Shown here: piece by piece, positions 9,060 through 21,529 of the stretch | How positions within the stretch are numbered: the stretch's first letter is position 1 | Layout of the letters: every line of letters begins with the position of its first letter | Source: Isoetes taiwanensis | Lineage: Eukaryota > Streptophyta > Lycopodiopsida > Isoetales > Isoetaceae | NCBI GenBank assembly: GCA_021234155.1 | Contig: JAJEKV010000105.1 | Coordinates: 1,836,494 to 1,900,493 of the forward strand | DNA: 64,000 nucleotides | Direction of reading: 5' to 3' | The notes under the pieces: generated by a model | Databases searched by the model: none | Seen by the model: the letters and a program-made list of their open reading frames with translations, nothing else | Told to the model about the DNA's origin: nothing | Position numbers and translations under genes: made by a program

Positions 9060-10400
9060 TGTATGCAGCTAGAGGTCCAGGAACAGCCGAACAAGAACGA
9101 CGAGTCCATAGAGATGAGCAGACGCCGCCTTAAGCAAAGACCCGAAAGAAGGAACATGTGCGAAGAAATTCGTCCCATGACCCCGAAGAGGAAATGACGC
9201 AGATGAGATCGGACCTTCAAGAAATAAAGGCCCTTTTGGCAAAGACAAGCAAGAAGTTGGGCCCGATGACAACGCCCGCCGCGGCAAGCACCACCTCGAA
9301 AGGCGGGAAAGGATAAGAGAAAGAGCAAAGGCATGAATCCTCCCGACACGAGCTCGACCGAACTCCGATTCGAGGAAGAGGTGGAACAAAAGGTGGACCG
9401 TAGGGATGGTGCCTAAAGACACAAAGACTTTCGCACTATCGAAGAAGGTTGATTTCGGCCAGCAATGTATGGAAAGCAAGAAAGTTAGAGCAATTTCTGG
9501 GAGATAACAGGTCCGGGATGGAAGCAGAGGCATGGCTAGATGAGATGAGAGAGTATGGCAATGCCTATAGCATGAAAGACAAGGACAAAGGCAGAGTAGC
9601 TACAACCCAACCCGGCGGGAGCAGCTAGGATTTGGTGGAAGGGCTACATGCAAAGCACATGGCCTAAGCAGGGACAGTTGCAGGTTCAAGAAGTTTGCTA
9701 AGGCATTCAAGCATCACTATGTGCCAAGGGAACATAAATGCCAGATGATGCAACAATTCCACCGATTGCAGCATGGCAACAAATCAGTTCAGAAGTACAC
9801 GGAGGAATTTATGAGGCTCAGGCTTTATGTGCCCAAGTTGAACTTAAAGGCACGCTAAAGAGAGGGTTATATAGAAGGGTTGAACTAAGAGATCCGGAAA
9901 AGCTAGTAAGAGCAATAAACCCTAAGACAAAGTCGGGCGTAATCCAAGGCAAGTAAGTTTGTGGGAACGGGACGTAAACGTAAAGGCAAAAACAGCCAAG
10001 ACTACCAGGATAAGGGCAAAGCAACAGGAAGTTATAGCCCTAGAGCAGCTAGCCCAGGTCTAGCAAAGACTCCATACAGTGGCAACTATGGGAAGCAGCA
10101 GGAGAAGAAACATGTGTCCTTCAAGGATAAGCAGGAAGGGTCAAACTACTCGAAGGCAGTGCGGTCCTTTTTGCAAGCAATGCCCAAGGAGAAGAGGCAG
10201 GAGTGCATTGAGAAACAGCTTTGCTTCAGGTGCTTCCAGCCAGGCCACAGGACAGCAAACTGCCCTTTTGTCATGAGTGCGGCATTAGCGGAGTTGGGTG
10301 GATGGGACACTCCTTCTGACGACGACGGCGGAGAAGCACATGACTGCATTCAGGGTGAGTGTCACATTTTTGCTGCCATAGATCTCGAACAAGCGTAAAA
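9060..10400 (+). pseudogene. gag: Gypsy chromovirus A: gag region
   Basis: Broken gag of a Ty3/gypsy element. A charged, coiled-coil-like start (9060-9450) leads into the retrotransposon gag core. Recognisable pieces across shifted frames include AEAWLDEMREYG (about 9520-9555), FKHHYVPREHKCQMMQQFH (about 9700) and YTEEFMRLRLYVPKL (about 9800). A C-x2-C-x4-H-x4-C zinc knuckle (CFRCFQPGHRTANC) lies at 10222-10263. At least four frameshifts or stops interrupt the reading frame. The 5' LTR and primer site are missing, so the element is 5'-truncated close to repeat R2. Some breaks coincide with expected CTG/CAG positions (see findings). Confidence 0.8.
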
Positions 10401-10439
10401 ATCAAGATCGTAATCTCCACAAAGAGGGAAGGCCAAGAC

Positions 10440-10745
10440 CAAGTCTTTATAGTCCCGATAGATTGGGGGAAGCACCCACAACTTTGCGCCCCCAAGAATG
10501 GTTGAGATGTTGAAGCTCAAGCCATTGAAGTCAAAGCCGGAGACCCATGGTGTTAGCAAGCGGGCGTTGAGACACGTGGGCAGTAAGAGGATAAACTTTG
10601 ACATCGACTTGCCGTGGATCAACATTCAAATGGGGGGTAGTGATGAGCATCGGAAGTATGATTTGATCATAGGAATGGAGTATCTTGGACCGCCAGGAGC
10701 CATCATTGATTGTGGGAAGCGGAAGGTGACCCTCCACGGCGCCTA
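10440..10745 (+). pseudogene. Gypsy chromovirus A: protease region
   Basis: Degraded aspartic-protease segment between gag and RT. The expected active-site stretch reads as VPIDWGKHPQLCAPKN in a shifted frame, so the catalytic DSGA/DTGA is not recognisable. The distal block YDLIIGMEYLGPPGAIIDC followed by KRKVTL matches the usual end of the gypsy protease. Probably inactive as written. Confidence 0.65.
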
Positions 10746-11079
10746 ACGGCAAAAATCATAGAAATTGCAGGTAAAGAAGTTGTTCATATCATGCGCTGTA
10801 TGTCTAGTAAGCGGCTGCTCAAGTGCATAAAGAGCGAGCATGTAGCATATATCTTCAAGCTTCGTGATCGAAGAGCCCGAGTCAAGAAAGCAAGGAAGAT
10901 AAGGTGCTCAAAGAAGTTGCCAAAGCAGAGATAGCTAAGTTGATCAAGGAGTTCCAAGATCTCTTCCCGGACGAGATCAAGCAGCCTTCCTCCTTATTGG
11001 GGGAGTTGAGTGCGAGATAGCACTTTCTAACCAGTAACGGCCGACGAGCAAAACCCCAGACAGATGACTTCCACGCAAG

Positions 11080-12497
11080 AGTGACCGAAGTTGAAGAAGC
11101 AATTGCAGGAGTTGCTTGACCTAGGGTTCATTAGACCTAGCGTCTCACCATTTGGGGCACCCATTCTTTTTGTGAAGAAGAAGGATGGCAGCTTGAGGAT
11201 GTGCATAGATTACAGGCAGTTGAACAAGCACACCATCAAGAATAAGTATGCACTCCCCCAGATCGGACGACCGATGGATCAACTTCAAGGGGCTTAAAGT
11301 TTTCCAAGATAGACCCGAGGTCGTGGTACCATCGATCAGGATTAAGGAAGAAGACATCCACAAAACAACATTGAGGACCCGGTATGGGCATTACGAAGTT
11401 CACCGTAATGCCGCTTTGGGTTGTCAAACGCCCAAAGAACGTTCATGAGGCTTATGAACGACATCTTGAGGAGTTCTTGGATACTTTTGTGATAGTATTC
11501 TTTGATGATATTCGGTGTTAACAGATCCCCGGAAGAACACGCACAACACCTAAGGAGAGTGCTCAAGAGCTAAGGAGGCACCGGCCAGGTTACGCTAAGT
11601 TGTCGGTGCCACTCGCGAACGGAGAGGGTGGAATACCGGTCATGTGATCTCGCTCTGAGGGGATTTCGATGGATCCCCGCCAAGATTGAAGTACATATAG
11701 CTGGGTCGCAGACCGAAGAACATCCACGAGGTCGGAAGCTTTCTAGCCTAAAGGGGGTATTACAGAAGTTCGTGAAGAACTTTGCAAAGATAGCGCCCCC
11801 CGCTTAACAGATTTGACGAGGGCGAAAAAAGTAAAGGATTGGGTAGATCATCGGCAAAAGAAGGCTCGCTGTGATTCGAGATGTTGAAGGAAGCTTTGAC
11901 AACCGCCTCGCCTTGACCTCGCCGCACCCGTAAGAGAAGGACAAACTTGTAGTTTACTAGTAAGATTGCCACAGTGCGCTGCTAATGCGGGGAAGAGCGC
12001 AGTAGTGGCTTATGATTCTCTGAAGATGAACGACGCCAAACGCTGCCAACACCCGACTCATGATCAAGAGTTGCTTGCGGTTGTCGAGCACTAAGAATTT
12101 GAGGCACCACCGCTGGGGAGGAAGTTCCAGTTGGACACAAATCATCGAGCCTCCAATACGTGTTCACACAACCACATCTTAACCCGAAAATAAGGTGGAT
12201 GGAGTTCCTCAAGAATATGACTTTGATATAGTTTATAAGCGGGGAAGCTCAATGTAGTAGCAGATGCGCTTTCAAGGCATCCTCTCGACAACAAGAGTGC
12301 ATCAGCAATGCAACTTCGACGCCACCAAATGACTTCAAGAAGAGGATCAAGAAACCTTGCCGAGCGTGATTGAGACTTCAAGGAAGTGTGGGCGAAGCTT
12401 GTGCAAGGAGGCAAGAAATGTATAAGGAGAGGGAGACCTTCAAGAATTTTAAGAAGGAAGGTAACCTTTTGTACCATAAGAACAAGTTGTGTGTGCC
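11080..12497 (+). pseudogene. pol: Gypsy chromovirus A: RT and RNase H
   Basis: The RT start is clear ([20 protein letters not shown], then [27 protein letters not shown] at about 11105-11262). The FDDI catalytic box follows in another frame near 11500. RNase H and connection pieces continue to VYKRG(x)LNVVADALSRHP (about 12230-12285). Frameshifts occur roughly every 100-200 bases. The frame is cut at about 12497, after NKLCVP, by a 2.2-kb insertion, and integrase resumes near 14690. Confidence 0.8.
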
Positions 12498-14688
12498 GTG
12501 AGTATATACCGTAATGTGAGGTAAACAGAAGATAAACAAAAGAACATCGGGTAAATGCTCAGCTCTTCCGTAGTAAATTTTCTTGCAACATTCATGTAAA
12601 TGAATTATGCCACGTGTCATGGCACAATTGGCTTCGCGCGTCGCCCTGTTGACATGCCAGGAATGGCATGTAAAGAGCCACTCTTGTAACATGGAGACCA
12701 CTAAATTGACATTCAGCGCAGCTCCAAGAATTCGGAACGCAAGTAAACAGAGTGGAATGTGAGGTAAAAACAACAGAATGTGAGGTAAAGGTGTCGGAAT
12801 GCAAGTAAAAGAGAGGAACGTGAGGTAAATCGCCGGAACAAAGATCAAGATATGAACATCGCAGATCCGCGAGACATGCCATGAAAGAAAGTAGCCACAT
12901 GGCTAATAGGATTGGACATCAAGGCCGAATGTCAATTAAGTGGTTTTTACGTACCTAGCCACCTTATCATTTCAACACTTTCTAAAGTTTTCTAACATAT
13001 ATAACTCTCCTATGAAAATTCCTTTGGAATATTCTTTTTCGATGCCTCCTTCTAAAGGTGACACGTACCTTCTGAGGAAAAAAATACAAATGAAAAAAAA
13101 TAGGGAAAAAAAATCTGCCGGTTCGGGTGGAGGCCGGATCGATCCGGCAATAGCGGCCCGGGCAGTGGCATGGATCCACGTTGTGGCATTCCAACCGCCA
13201 TGCCCTAAGGGCCGATTCGACTAGAGGAGTTAAGGGCCCGTCACTTTGTTGAACCTAATCCCGCGGATGGCACGCCTTTAACCGGCTCCTTTGCTCGATT
13301 CCATTAACTAGTGCTGGCAATTACCAAAACACTCGCTTTGAAGCTAAAACACTCCGAACACCGCCACTTAACTTCCAAGCTTTGATTTTAAATGATGTGG
13401 GATGTCCCCCGGCCTTTCAAAATAGTTAACTAGCCGCCACGGATTTCGCCACGCCTTCGCATCAATCTAACCATCAGAGATCTCAAAATTTGATAACTCC
13501 AGCATACTCGTGGAATCACCGGGTTATGTGCTCAAAAATAGAGAGCGGAAATTGAGTTTTTACATGATACTTCCACCGCCGCATGTGGAATCCGCCCTAA
13601 CTCAGAGTTGCAAATGGGTATTTCCATTTGCATTCATTTTGGTAGTAGTCACCGCGGATCAAGGCGGTGAACGCAGGCATCGGCAAATCATCCGGGCCGC
13701 AATCTTAGCGCCACATTTTCTTTTTGGAACATCTCCTCGTCAAAGCTTTGAATCGGCAAAGGGCCCCTGTTTCGATCCAAGTTGAGGCAAGCTATCGGCC
13801 TTGGTTCCACAAGCCGGACACCGCTCCGACGATTTTGTCCGGACTACCGCCTTTGCCCGACAAGATAAAGCATGAAAATGATTTCAGACTTTGATTTATA
13901 GTTCGGCTATGTTTGTTCTCGCCTTTGAAGCGATCTTTGGAGAAGGCCGGGTGTAAAATTGCAGCTAAAGCCCCTCTTTTTGTGAATTTTTTAGAAATCG
14001 CTAGTCTGAGAGGATGAATCAATGCCTCTTGGGTATGTTGCTCTTTGGCCAGACAGTTCTAAAAATTTATCTAGTGGGTAACGATGATGGCAAAGAAAAA
14101 TGGTATTAATTATGCAAGGATAGCGGATATAAAGCCACGCTTGATTAAGACCTTGAGAAGAGATCTTTCCATGACTTATTTTCTACAAAGATCTCGCCTA
14201 CTTTGTCTAATTAATTATATGCAGACATGGTGGCTACTCCAATCAAGCTTTCTAGAGCAAGCCTTTGCATATGCAATGGGAAAATATTAGACGGTCTCCA
14301 TTTTTGAGGCAAGGCCAGGCACAATTATAGCCGTGGATCAATTTGAAGAATTATAAATCTATAACTAGGTCTTTCAATCGTACTATTGTGCGCTTATGTG
14401 AAATTATTAGGAGATGTGCAAACGTTATGCTCAAGCCGAGTAACAGGGGGAAAGAATTGATTGAAAGACCTGAAAAATGTCTACATGCTTTAACTTATGA
14501 ATTGAGATCATACTTCTGGCTAGGAGCATCATGATTGATTATTACTCTTTGTATTTTCAAAACAATTTGTTAGCTTTGCAACCCTTCTTTGCGCAGGTGG
14601 CTGTTTACAGAAGAATGGTAAAATGATAAAATGGTAAGGTTCCTGTATTCCATGTTGCTCATTTACTGTTTTATGAATTTATTCGGAA
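12498..14688. mobile_element. 2.2-kb insertion that splits the gypsy A pol, family unknown
   Basis: The gypsy reading stops after NKLCVP and continues at RKLILHDTHNSPIAGH, so the DNA between is foreign. No transposase is seen. The left 330 bases hold six spaced copies of a GGAAtGtgAGGTAAA-like motif. Termini are uncertain. GTGAG occurs near both junctions and could be a 5-bp target duplication, but the match is short. No TC/CTRR (Helitron) or CACTA ends are visible. More than one insertion may be present. Confidence 0.5.
12511..12830 (+). repeat. Cluster of six iteron-like motifs, consensus GGAAYGYRAGGTAAA
   Basis: Near-identical 14-15-mers at about 12511, 12735, 12752, 12774, 12795 and 12816 alternate between GGAATGTGAGGTAAA-like and GGAACGCAAGTAAA-like forms. 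The last five are spaced about 17-22 bases apart. Clustered subterminal motifs of this size are typical of transposase-binding sites in plant DNA transposons (CACTA, hAT, Mutator). No mirror cluster was found at the other end of the insertion. Confidence 0.6.
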
Positions 14689-14689
14689 T

Positions 14690-15770
14690 CATCAGGGGTG
14701 AGGAAGTTGATTCTCCACGACACCCACAACAGCCCAATAGCTGGCCACGCAGGTTTTATGAAGACATATTTCAAAGTGCGCAGCAGCTATTATTGGCCAG
14801 GAATGAAGAAGCAGATAGCTCGCTACATCAAGGAGTGCCAGCTGTGTCAGCAGACGAAGGCATAGCAGCTTTGAATTCCAGGAGCATTGGAACCATTAGC
14901 GGTGTCGAACGCTAAGTGGGAGGTCATCAGTATGGACTTCATAACAGGGCTCCCGAGGACAGTAAGAGGGAAAGATGCCTTGATGGTTGTGGTCGACAAG
15001 TTGTCGAAGATGGCACACTTTGTGCCTTGCAGGACTACCGACACAGCCGTGGATACGGTGGCTCTCTTCACCAAGGAAATCTTCAGGCTCCATGGCATGC
15101 CGAGAGAGATCATCTCCGACAGAGACCCGAAGTTCATGAGCCGCCTTCCAAGGCGGTGATCTTTTGGCACGATTCAGGCGAAGGTTGTCCATGAGCACGC
15201 ACCTATCATCCTCGACGGATAGGCAAATATAACGGACCAACAGAATTTTGGCAGATATGCTACGAAACTATGTCTGGAACAAGCAGAGTATGTGGGAAGA
15301 GTATATTCAGTTGGTGGAGTTCGCTTATAATAGCAACAAGCAGGAATCATCCCAGATGTCGCCGCTCATGATCAACTACGCTACCAATGTCTAACCTGCA
15401 CACACCCGCACAATCCGTGTCAAAAGTAGAGGTTTCGAAAGCAAAATGTTGGCCGACATGCAGCACTGGTAGAAGAGTTCCGAGGATATCTTCTTGCAGC
15501 AAGGAGTCGACAAAAGAGCGTCGCCGACAAACACGGACGGCCGAGAGTTCCAAGTTGGCTTACAACGTTTGGCTCAAGATCAAAGTGAAGCGGCGAAGCT
15601 CGTGATCGAAATTGTAAGAAACTTGCTCCAAGGTGGGTCGGACCTTTCGAGAATAGCCAAGAGAGTAGGTAACCAATCCTACAAGTTATTTCCGCAAAGA
15701 CACCGAAAATTCATAAAGTCTTCCATGTGAGTTTGTTGAAGAAGTATACTCCAAATCCGTGATGAAGTCC
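14690..15770 (+). pseudogene. pol: Gypsy chromovirus A: integrase
   Basis: The zinc-binding module begins at HDTHNSPIAGH and ends in CQLCQQTK (about 14715-14855). The catalytic core follows: the first Asp in ISMDFITGLPRT (about 14935) and the second in ISDRDPKF (about 15125). The final part contains MLRNYV and EFAYNSNKQESSQMSPL (to about 15360) and runs on to LLKKYTPN (about 15745). Frames shift several times, and the stretch around the third acidic residue is scrambled. Strand-transfer activity is unlikely as written. Confidence 0.8.
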
Positions 15771-15814
15771 TCGGACACTCCAACATTGTTGGAAATGACG
15801 TAAGAGCAAACTAG

Positions 15815-15970
15815 AGATAGTTCCAATTGATTCTTGATAAAGCCTTCAAGAAAACAAGGAGATCGAGTTTCTCCAATATTTGGTTAGTGGAAACACTTGC
15901 GGTGGAAGACGCGACGCGGGTACTTAAGAAGGACCTAACAAAGCAGCATCCATGCTTTTATGGAGCAATG
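15815..15970 (+). pseudogene. Gypsy chromovirus A: C-terminal chromodomain
   Basis: KKTRRSSFSNIWLVETL, then AVEDATRVLKKDLTKQHPCF, follows integrase. It resembles the chromodomain tail of plant chromoviruses (usually ...YLVKWKxLPxEDATWE...L...P.F), placing the family in the chromovirus branch of Ty3/gypsy. Chromodomains bind modified histones and bias insertion toward heterochromatin, which fits the nested setting. The same block is present in the minus-strand relative near 29.6 kb. Confidence 0.6.
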
Positions 15971-16833
15971 GGACGGCAAAGGGTCATCTTCAAGAAATCG
16001 GCTCGAGCATGTCGATTTGTGCTTAGATTAATTTCTTGTGTAGTTAAGATTAATCTACGCATGTTCTATGCTAGGTATGGGTTGCATGCATTGTTATCGG
16101 ATGATGAGACCACTACGGTGATCTCTAGGACGTGGTATAATGTCATTGTAGGCATGACCCGTGGTTTTGCTTGAATGAGTTGGAAGGTAGATTAAAAAGT
16201 CTACTTCCGTCCCACGGAAGTAGATGACCTCGAGAGATAAGAGGCCATTCGGGCATGCATTGATAGGAAAGCACCTCTAGTCAATGCCTTCGGGAAGGCA
16301 ACTAAAGGTGTAGGCATGAGTGTCATCCTAGGCATTATAGGGCGTTGTCTCCACAGCCACGATGGAAGAAGCATCCTCTTCCTACGCCGGATTAGTCATG
16401 CATCCATTTAGTTATTAGATGGGTGGTTACCTTATAACCATAATTCTACTAATAATTAAAATGGTACTAACGTAGTGTCGACCTGCAGGCCAATAGAGCG
16501 CTCCGGAGGGCAAGGAGGTCGAGCTACGAAGGTTGCAAGGAATGAAGAGTACCTCGAAGGATAATTGTATATGAAATTGTTAAAATTTGATAAACATAAA
16601 TGTTGTGTTAAGTAAGGCTAATAAGTACCTTGTTTTAATGAAGTTACGAATTGATAAGTTATTGAATAAAGTAATGTCGTAATAATGTTTTAAAAGTATT
16701 ACCTTGAAATTCTAATAATTGTATAAGTATAATAGTAATAAATTGTATGCATCAAGTTGATTGCAGGATAAGAAGATCCCAAGGTGGGGAGACCCACGAT
16801 GCTGCGGACAGCATCGTTTCAAGGTGGGGAGAA
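15971..16833 (+). other. Gypsy A 3' untranslated region ending in a polypurine tract
   Basis: Non-coding 3' part of the element, ending with AAGGTGGGGAGAA at 16821-16833 directly before the LTR, the expected plus-strand primer. A homologous stretch is present in reverse at about 28587-29480, showing that the two elements are one family. Confidence 0.75.
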
Positions 16834-18409
16834 TGTGACGTTCCAAGACAAAAGATACGGTCCTGGGATGTTTCGTCACACATTACACGCCATCCCCGAT
16901 TGACGTATGCGACGTAGCCAAGCAAGTAGCACCCTAGGGGGCAACTTACAAGTGTGTACACATTTAATTATGTGCACATTTACCCATGTGTACACATTTA
17001 TCCATGTGGACACTTTATGCCACTTAGTTAATAAAGGCAAGTGGGCCACACCATTTATCCCACATGCTCAAAGGGATAATGGGAAACCCTAGCCCTAACC
17101 CTTAGTCTATATAAGTATAGGAAACCTTAACTTTCTATTTTTGTCCACAGCCTTCTAGAACTCTGTTTTGCTTGATCCAAGAGCCCATCTCGCCTCCCAA
17201 AGTCTGTCTGAGCAGCCTAGCTCAGCAGCTTCCCTTTCTAGCTTCATCTTCGAGTAGATCTGTAGCATGGATGCAGTTTAGAGCAGGAGGAGCAAGCCAA
17301 GGATCAGGTATTTTGTCAATTCAATAGTCTAATCCGCCTCCCAGACATAGAATAAGTAGGTTTAGCCTATTGAATTGCCCATAGCAGCCATCTAGATCTC
17401 TAGATACCAAACTATAACTAAAGAACCTAACTCTGTGATTTAGATTAAATCACTTTCTTTAGTTCTTCTATGATATGTATGTGATAATGATCTCTGTGGA
17501 CTCATTGTATTGGGAAGGGGGGTAGAGGCCTTAAAAGCCTAGTAGTATGATGCTCCTAGCCAACCCTCTTTAATGCACTATTAAATTCGGCCTGTGTACA
17601 AGATCCACACCTGGTTGTGGGTGAAGGGGCCAGACTGGCTTACAAGGAGGTTCATGTCTTGACTCATGATCATGTCCCTCTGGTAGTAAAGCCTATCGGG
17701 GACTATTGTGCACTCAGACCCAATGCCTGGGCCACCAAGTGAGGGCTTTGCATGGGTTCGACACTCTTGGGGTGGTGGACACCTTCCATGGAGTTCAAGT
17801 CGAAGTGCAGGCGGTGGCCCTCTAGTCACCTGAGTCAAGCATGCCAATCAACCGGAGGGAGTGATCCCTACCGCCCCATCTCGGGACCGGGGAGATGCAA
17901 CCCAGGAATAGCCCCTTTGGCTATGCACCCGGAGGGCTACAGTCGGGTCCCAACACTTTTCAACCTACTCTACAAAGTGTGCACAGGAGGGGCGGATGGA
18001 GTGGACTACCCTAAGCCATGCTCTTATGCTAGCCAAATCCATTTGCCATGAATTGGCATGCGAATGACTTCTGGAGACCCAAGCCGTCAGTCGTCCCCGT
18101 TGAGTCTGAGCCTTGGGTAGGATCTCCATATGTGATGTGCTGATCTTTGTCTATGCAGATATGTGGAGGGCCATCCTTCGGGATGGTCATGTGATGTTGA
18201 TGTTGTATACTGACATGTATGTTTACGCCTTCCACAAGGGTAGGCCTGAAGGAGACAGGGGTAAAATGACCCTTCATTCTTCCCAATCGAACTCATCAAG
18301 GTTGCAAAGGGGGCACGCGGAGGGCCCCAGATTAGCATGGAGCTGGTATGGGGGATGAACTCCTGTTTGTATACGGTGAGAGCACCGTATACGAGTAGGG
18401 GACGTCACA
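16834..18409 (+). repeat. Gypsy A 3' LTR, 1576 bp
   Basis: Starts TGTGACGTTCC and ends GGGGACGTCACA, so the termini are mutually inverted TGTGACGT/ACGTCACA. It is preceded by the polypurine tract. A 10-bp perfect hairpin (18369-18392, loop AGAG) lies 17 bases from the end. Homologous LTRs lie at 19127-20728, 26983-28573 (reverse) and 50114-51367. No 5' partner LTR is present. Confidence 0.85.
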
Positions 18410-19126
18410 TTCTCCAGTTTTGATGATCTGGAGTTTGATAAGTAGAAGATATCGATGTATCTTCTATCAGAAGGATATTAAATTGCTTTTGACGAACTGG
18501 TTAAGATTTCAAGTGATTGATATTCTTTATTGTAAATAGAGATTTCTTATCTTTGCTAATAGTTTGAATTGTGGAGTACGTAGCAATTCTAAATGATTTG
18601 AAGTTAGAATATGGCTTTGGAGATATAAAAGTTATGGATCATTAATGTGATCCATAAAAATAAATTTGGCGAGATTGCAGCCTCGTGAGATTGTTTACTT
18701 CAAACAGATTTCGCAAAGACATATAATAGTGTTGATTGGTCTTTTTTTGAAAAGTATCTCTTTCACCTTAGCTTTGGTGCACAGCTCGTAGCTGATGTCA
18801 TGAGCATGAGACTTCACTAATCCCTCCCCCTTCCCCCCCTCCCCCTCCCCGGCCTGGGCTATCTTTTTCCAATGAGAGCCTCCTTCATTTTTTCAGGCTG
18901 GTCATGACATTTCTCAAAGTTGTCCATTGGTGCCATTTCTATTCACAATTGCAGCAAAGGTGCTCTCTCATCAATTCACTTGCTATACAAGATGCATCTT
19001 GCATGGACTTCACATGTATAATGTTACGAACCAAAGGTTAGCAAGTAATCAAAAGATCAAACATCTAGTAAACCAACACTAAAACATTAAAGATTCTCAA
19101 AACTAGGCCTTTATCCGAAAGCTCTC
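18410..19126. other. Non-genic interval between two gypsy LTRs
   Basis: No ORF with recognisable content. It contains a C-rich tract at 18821-18852 (five C-runs of 3-6), which on the minus strand could form a G-quadruplex. Otherwise unremarkable AT-rich sequence. Confidence 0.5.
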
Positions 19127-20728
19127 TGTGACGTTCCACATATTTATACGCCTTTTTGAGTATAAATACATGACACGTCACTATGAATAATTAATGGCAC
19201 ATTAATTATTCATAAGCTAAGGCTAGCTATGTTAATAATTAATTATTAAAGTGGAAACCTAACCCAAAACCCTAATTCGAATTTAGGGCTTAACCTAATA
19301 TTAAAAAGGGCTAAAATACCAAATTAGCTAATATTAGCCAACCCAAAGCTGCCACCTGGCCCAAATCGATTGGGCAAGAGAGAGTTGCTAACTTGGGACC
19401 CAAATTGGGGTTTTGTACCCCCATTTGCCCCAATTCCAATTGGGGGAGGTTGGTGGAGGAGGAACTGCTGTTCCACCTTGTTCCAGCCAGAAGGATGGAG
19501 AACCCGAGCAATAGTGGACCTGGCTTGATCCCAGTTAGTACGTAGATAGCTTGGATTCTTGGATAGTCATAGGACTAACCCTTGTATGCTCAGAAGGTAG
19601 CTAGGATTAACCCTTGTATGAATAGATGTATGGTTAATCTCTATTTTATGTTCTATTCAAAGCTATTGATGGATGGATGTATAAGGATAGCTTTCTTTCG
19701 ATTTCCTCCTGTGGTTGTATGGGTAAAAAGGGGGGTAGAGACCTAAGGCCATCTAGAAGTAGAGATGCTCCTAGATAGAACCCTTAAGACCCAGTAAATG
19801 CGGCATGTGCACAAGAGTCTACCCGGCCGTGGATGCTATGATGTGGTTCAAGCACTGACAACGAAAGTATGAAGGTGAATCGGGGTGGGGTCTTGCCTAG
19901 CACAGCTGAGGACTCCTACGGTGTGCTAGGCTTATAGCCCGGTCAGCGTGGAAGGGACCGGGGTATGGGTCTCGACACTCTCCGGGCGAGGAGGGCGTGA
20001 GTCATATGTGACCGTCCCGGCTCGAACGGGTTGGTGAGTGACCTTTAAATTTAGGAGAGTAAGTCGGGTGCGAATAACGGGGGTCATCGAGGGGGGCACG
20101 TGTTCTCTAGAACACCCAGGGATCCATCATACTCGGGGAGGAGACGCCTCTCTGACTTGCCTCATCGGACTGGGGAGATGTAGCCCGGAGTAGTCTCGAA
20201 GGGTGATTCCTTGGGATTGCGTCTCTGGAGGGCTACAAGCACGTCATAGCATGATTCAGCCTATCTGCAAAGTGTGCACAGGAGGGGCGGATGGAGTGGG
20301 CAACCCTAGCCATTGTCTTATGCCAGCCAACGCCATGTTATATCTCCGTCTATTGTTATCTTGAGACCCTGACCGTCAGTCACCCCCATGGAGTCTGAGC
20401 CTGGGGTAGAGCCCTTAGTTATGGTGTATTTCCTTTGTTATGTTGATATTCTTTTGTTAGTATATTGATGATGATGGGCCACCCTTCGTGGTGGTATTAT
20501 TTATTAGTATTGTTGCTAGGTGCTAACATGTATGTACGCTTCCGCTATATAGGATTCCCATAGAAGGCGTGGGACAAATGACACCTCCGTGTCCTTCACC
20601 CGGACACTTGGCCATCACAAGTGGTCCGAGTCAGACGGAGGGCCTTCCGTGGTGATGGATTCGCCATGGGAGGGAATTCCTCGTATTTTTATCTGATGGG
20701 AGCATCGCATGGATTAGGGGGCATCACA
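19127..20728 (+). repeat. Solo LTR of a related gypsy subfamily, 1602 bp, target duplication CTCTC
   Basis: Begins TGTGACGTTCC and ends GCATCACA. It is bracketed by CTCTC on both sides (19122-19126 and 20729-20733), so it is a solo LTR left by recombination between the two LTRs of an inserted element. It shares blocks with the 16834 LTR (for example the GGAGGGGCGGATGGAGTGG segment near 20281) but is clearly diverged, so it belongs to another subfamily. Confidence 0.85.
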
Positions 20729-20733
20729 CTCTC

Positions 20734-21400
20734 CACCCAACCCAGGACCACTCAGCCTAGCAATATCGGCTGAAATATAAAAGAGTGAAGGTATATCTAA
20801 CAATCAGTTTTCTCTTGTAGCCTCTTTCTCGAGCTAGTATTCCTCAATATGATACACCAAGAGTAAGGTTCTAGGATAGTAATAGGATATTAAACAAGAA
20901 CAGCAAAAGCTCTAGGAAAAAAATAATGGCTTTCTAGGAATCAGATTCAAGAGTGAATGAATAGAGCAGTCTTTCTTGACCCTCTATAACTCTTCTAGTC
21001 ATAACTCTCTAAGTCGGACGAGTTATAGGAAGTGCCGCCCCAATTCAGAAACTAGACTCTGACACGGTTCCAGTGAAGTAAATATCGCCAAATCGGAGCT
21101 CTGGTTGCAGAGATATGTCTAATTGAAGTTCAGGTTCTTTAGAAGTCTCTGCGATTTAAAACGTCTTTGGCCTGCCTTTGCCTTTGCCTTTTGTTCCCAA
21201 CCATGATATATATTAACTCTATATGATTTTGCCAAATGCTTAATCATATTGGCCACTCCCCCGAGCACATTATTAGATATTAACCTTAAACCATATCAAT
21301 TCCTCCCCTTCTCGGGATTGATCATCCTCGATCAAGAAATTATATGGAAAATTAGCATAAGAAAATCCATGGCTACAACCTGCATAAAAAATAGTCAAGT
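20734..21400. other. Non-genic flank before the 28-bp array
   Basis: No recognised gene. The sequence leading into the tandem array looks like retroelement LTR or untranslated DNA but has no partner in the window. Confidence 0.35.
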
Positions 21401-21529
21401 CCAGCCCTTTCGGCTAAAATTTTCCAAGTTCAGCCCTTTAGGCTTAAAATTTTCCAAGTCCAGCCCTTTAGGTTAAAAATTTCCAAGTCTAGCCCTTTAG
21501 GCTAAAACTTTTCCAAGTCCAGCCCTTTA
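21401..21529 (+). repeat. Tandem array, about 28-bp unit, five copies (left part)
   Basis: Units of the form TTCCAAGTCCAGCCCTTTAG plus a GCTAAAAA tail repeat about five times. The last unit is cut after CTTTA by the left copia LTR. It continues at 56327 on the far side of the right copia LTR. Confidence 0.9.

Noticed and set aside
9053-9533. Minus-strand ORFs of about 100-150 codons opposite gypsy gag
   Set aside because: Antisense shadows of the plus-strand gag, with no protein-family features.
12378-12900. 156- and 102-codon minus-strand ORFs over the iteron region
   Set aside because: Composition follows the repeated motif (Leu/Pro/His-rich), with no recognisable domain.
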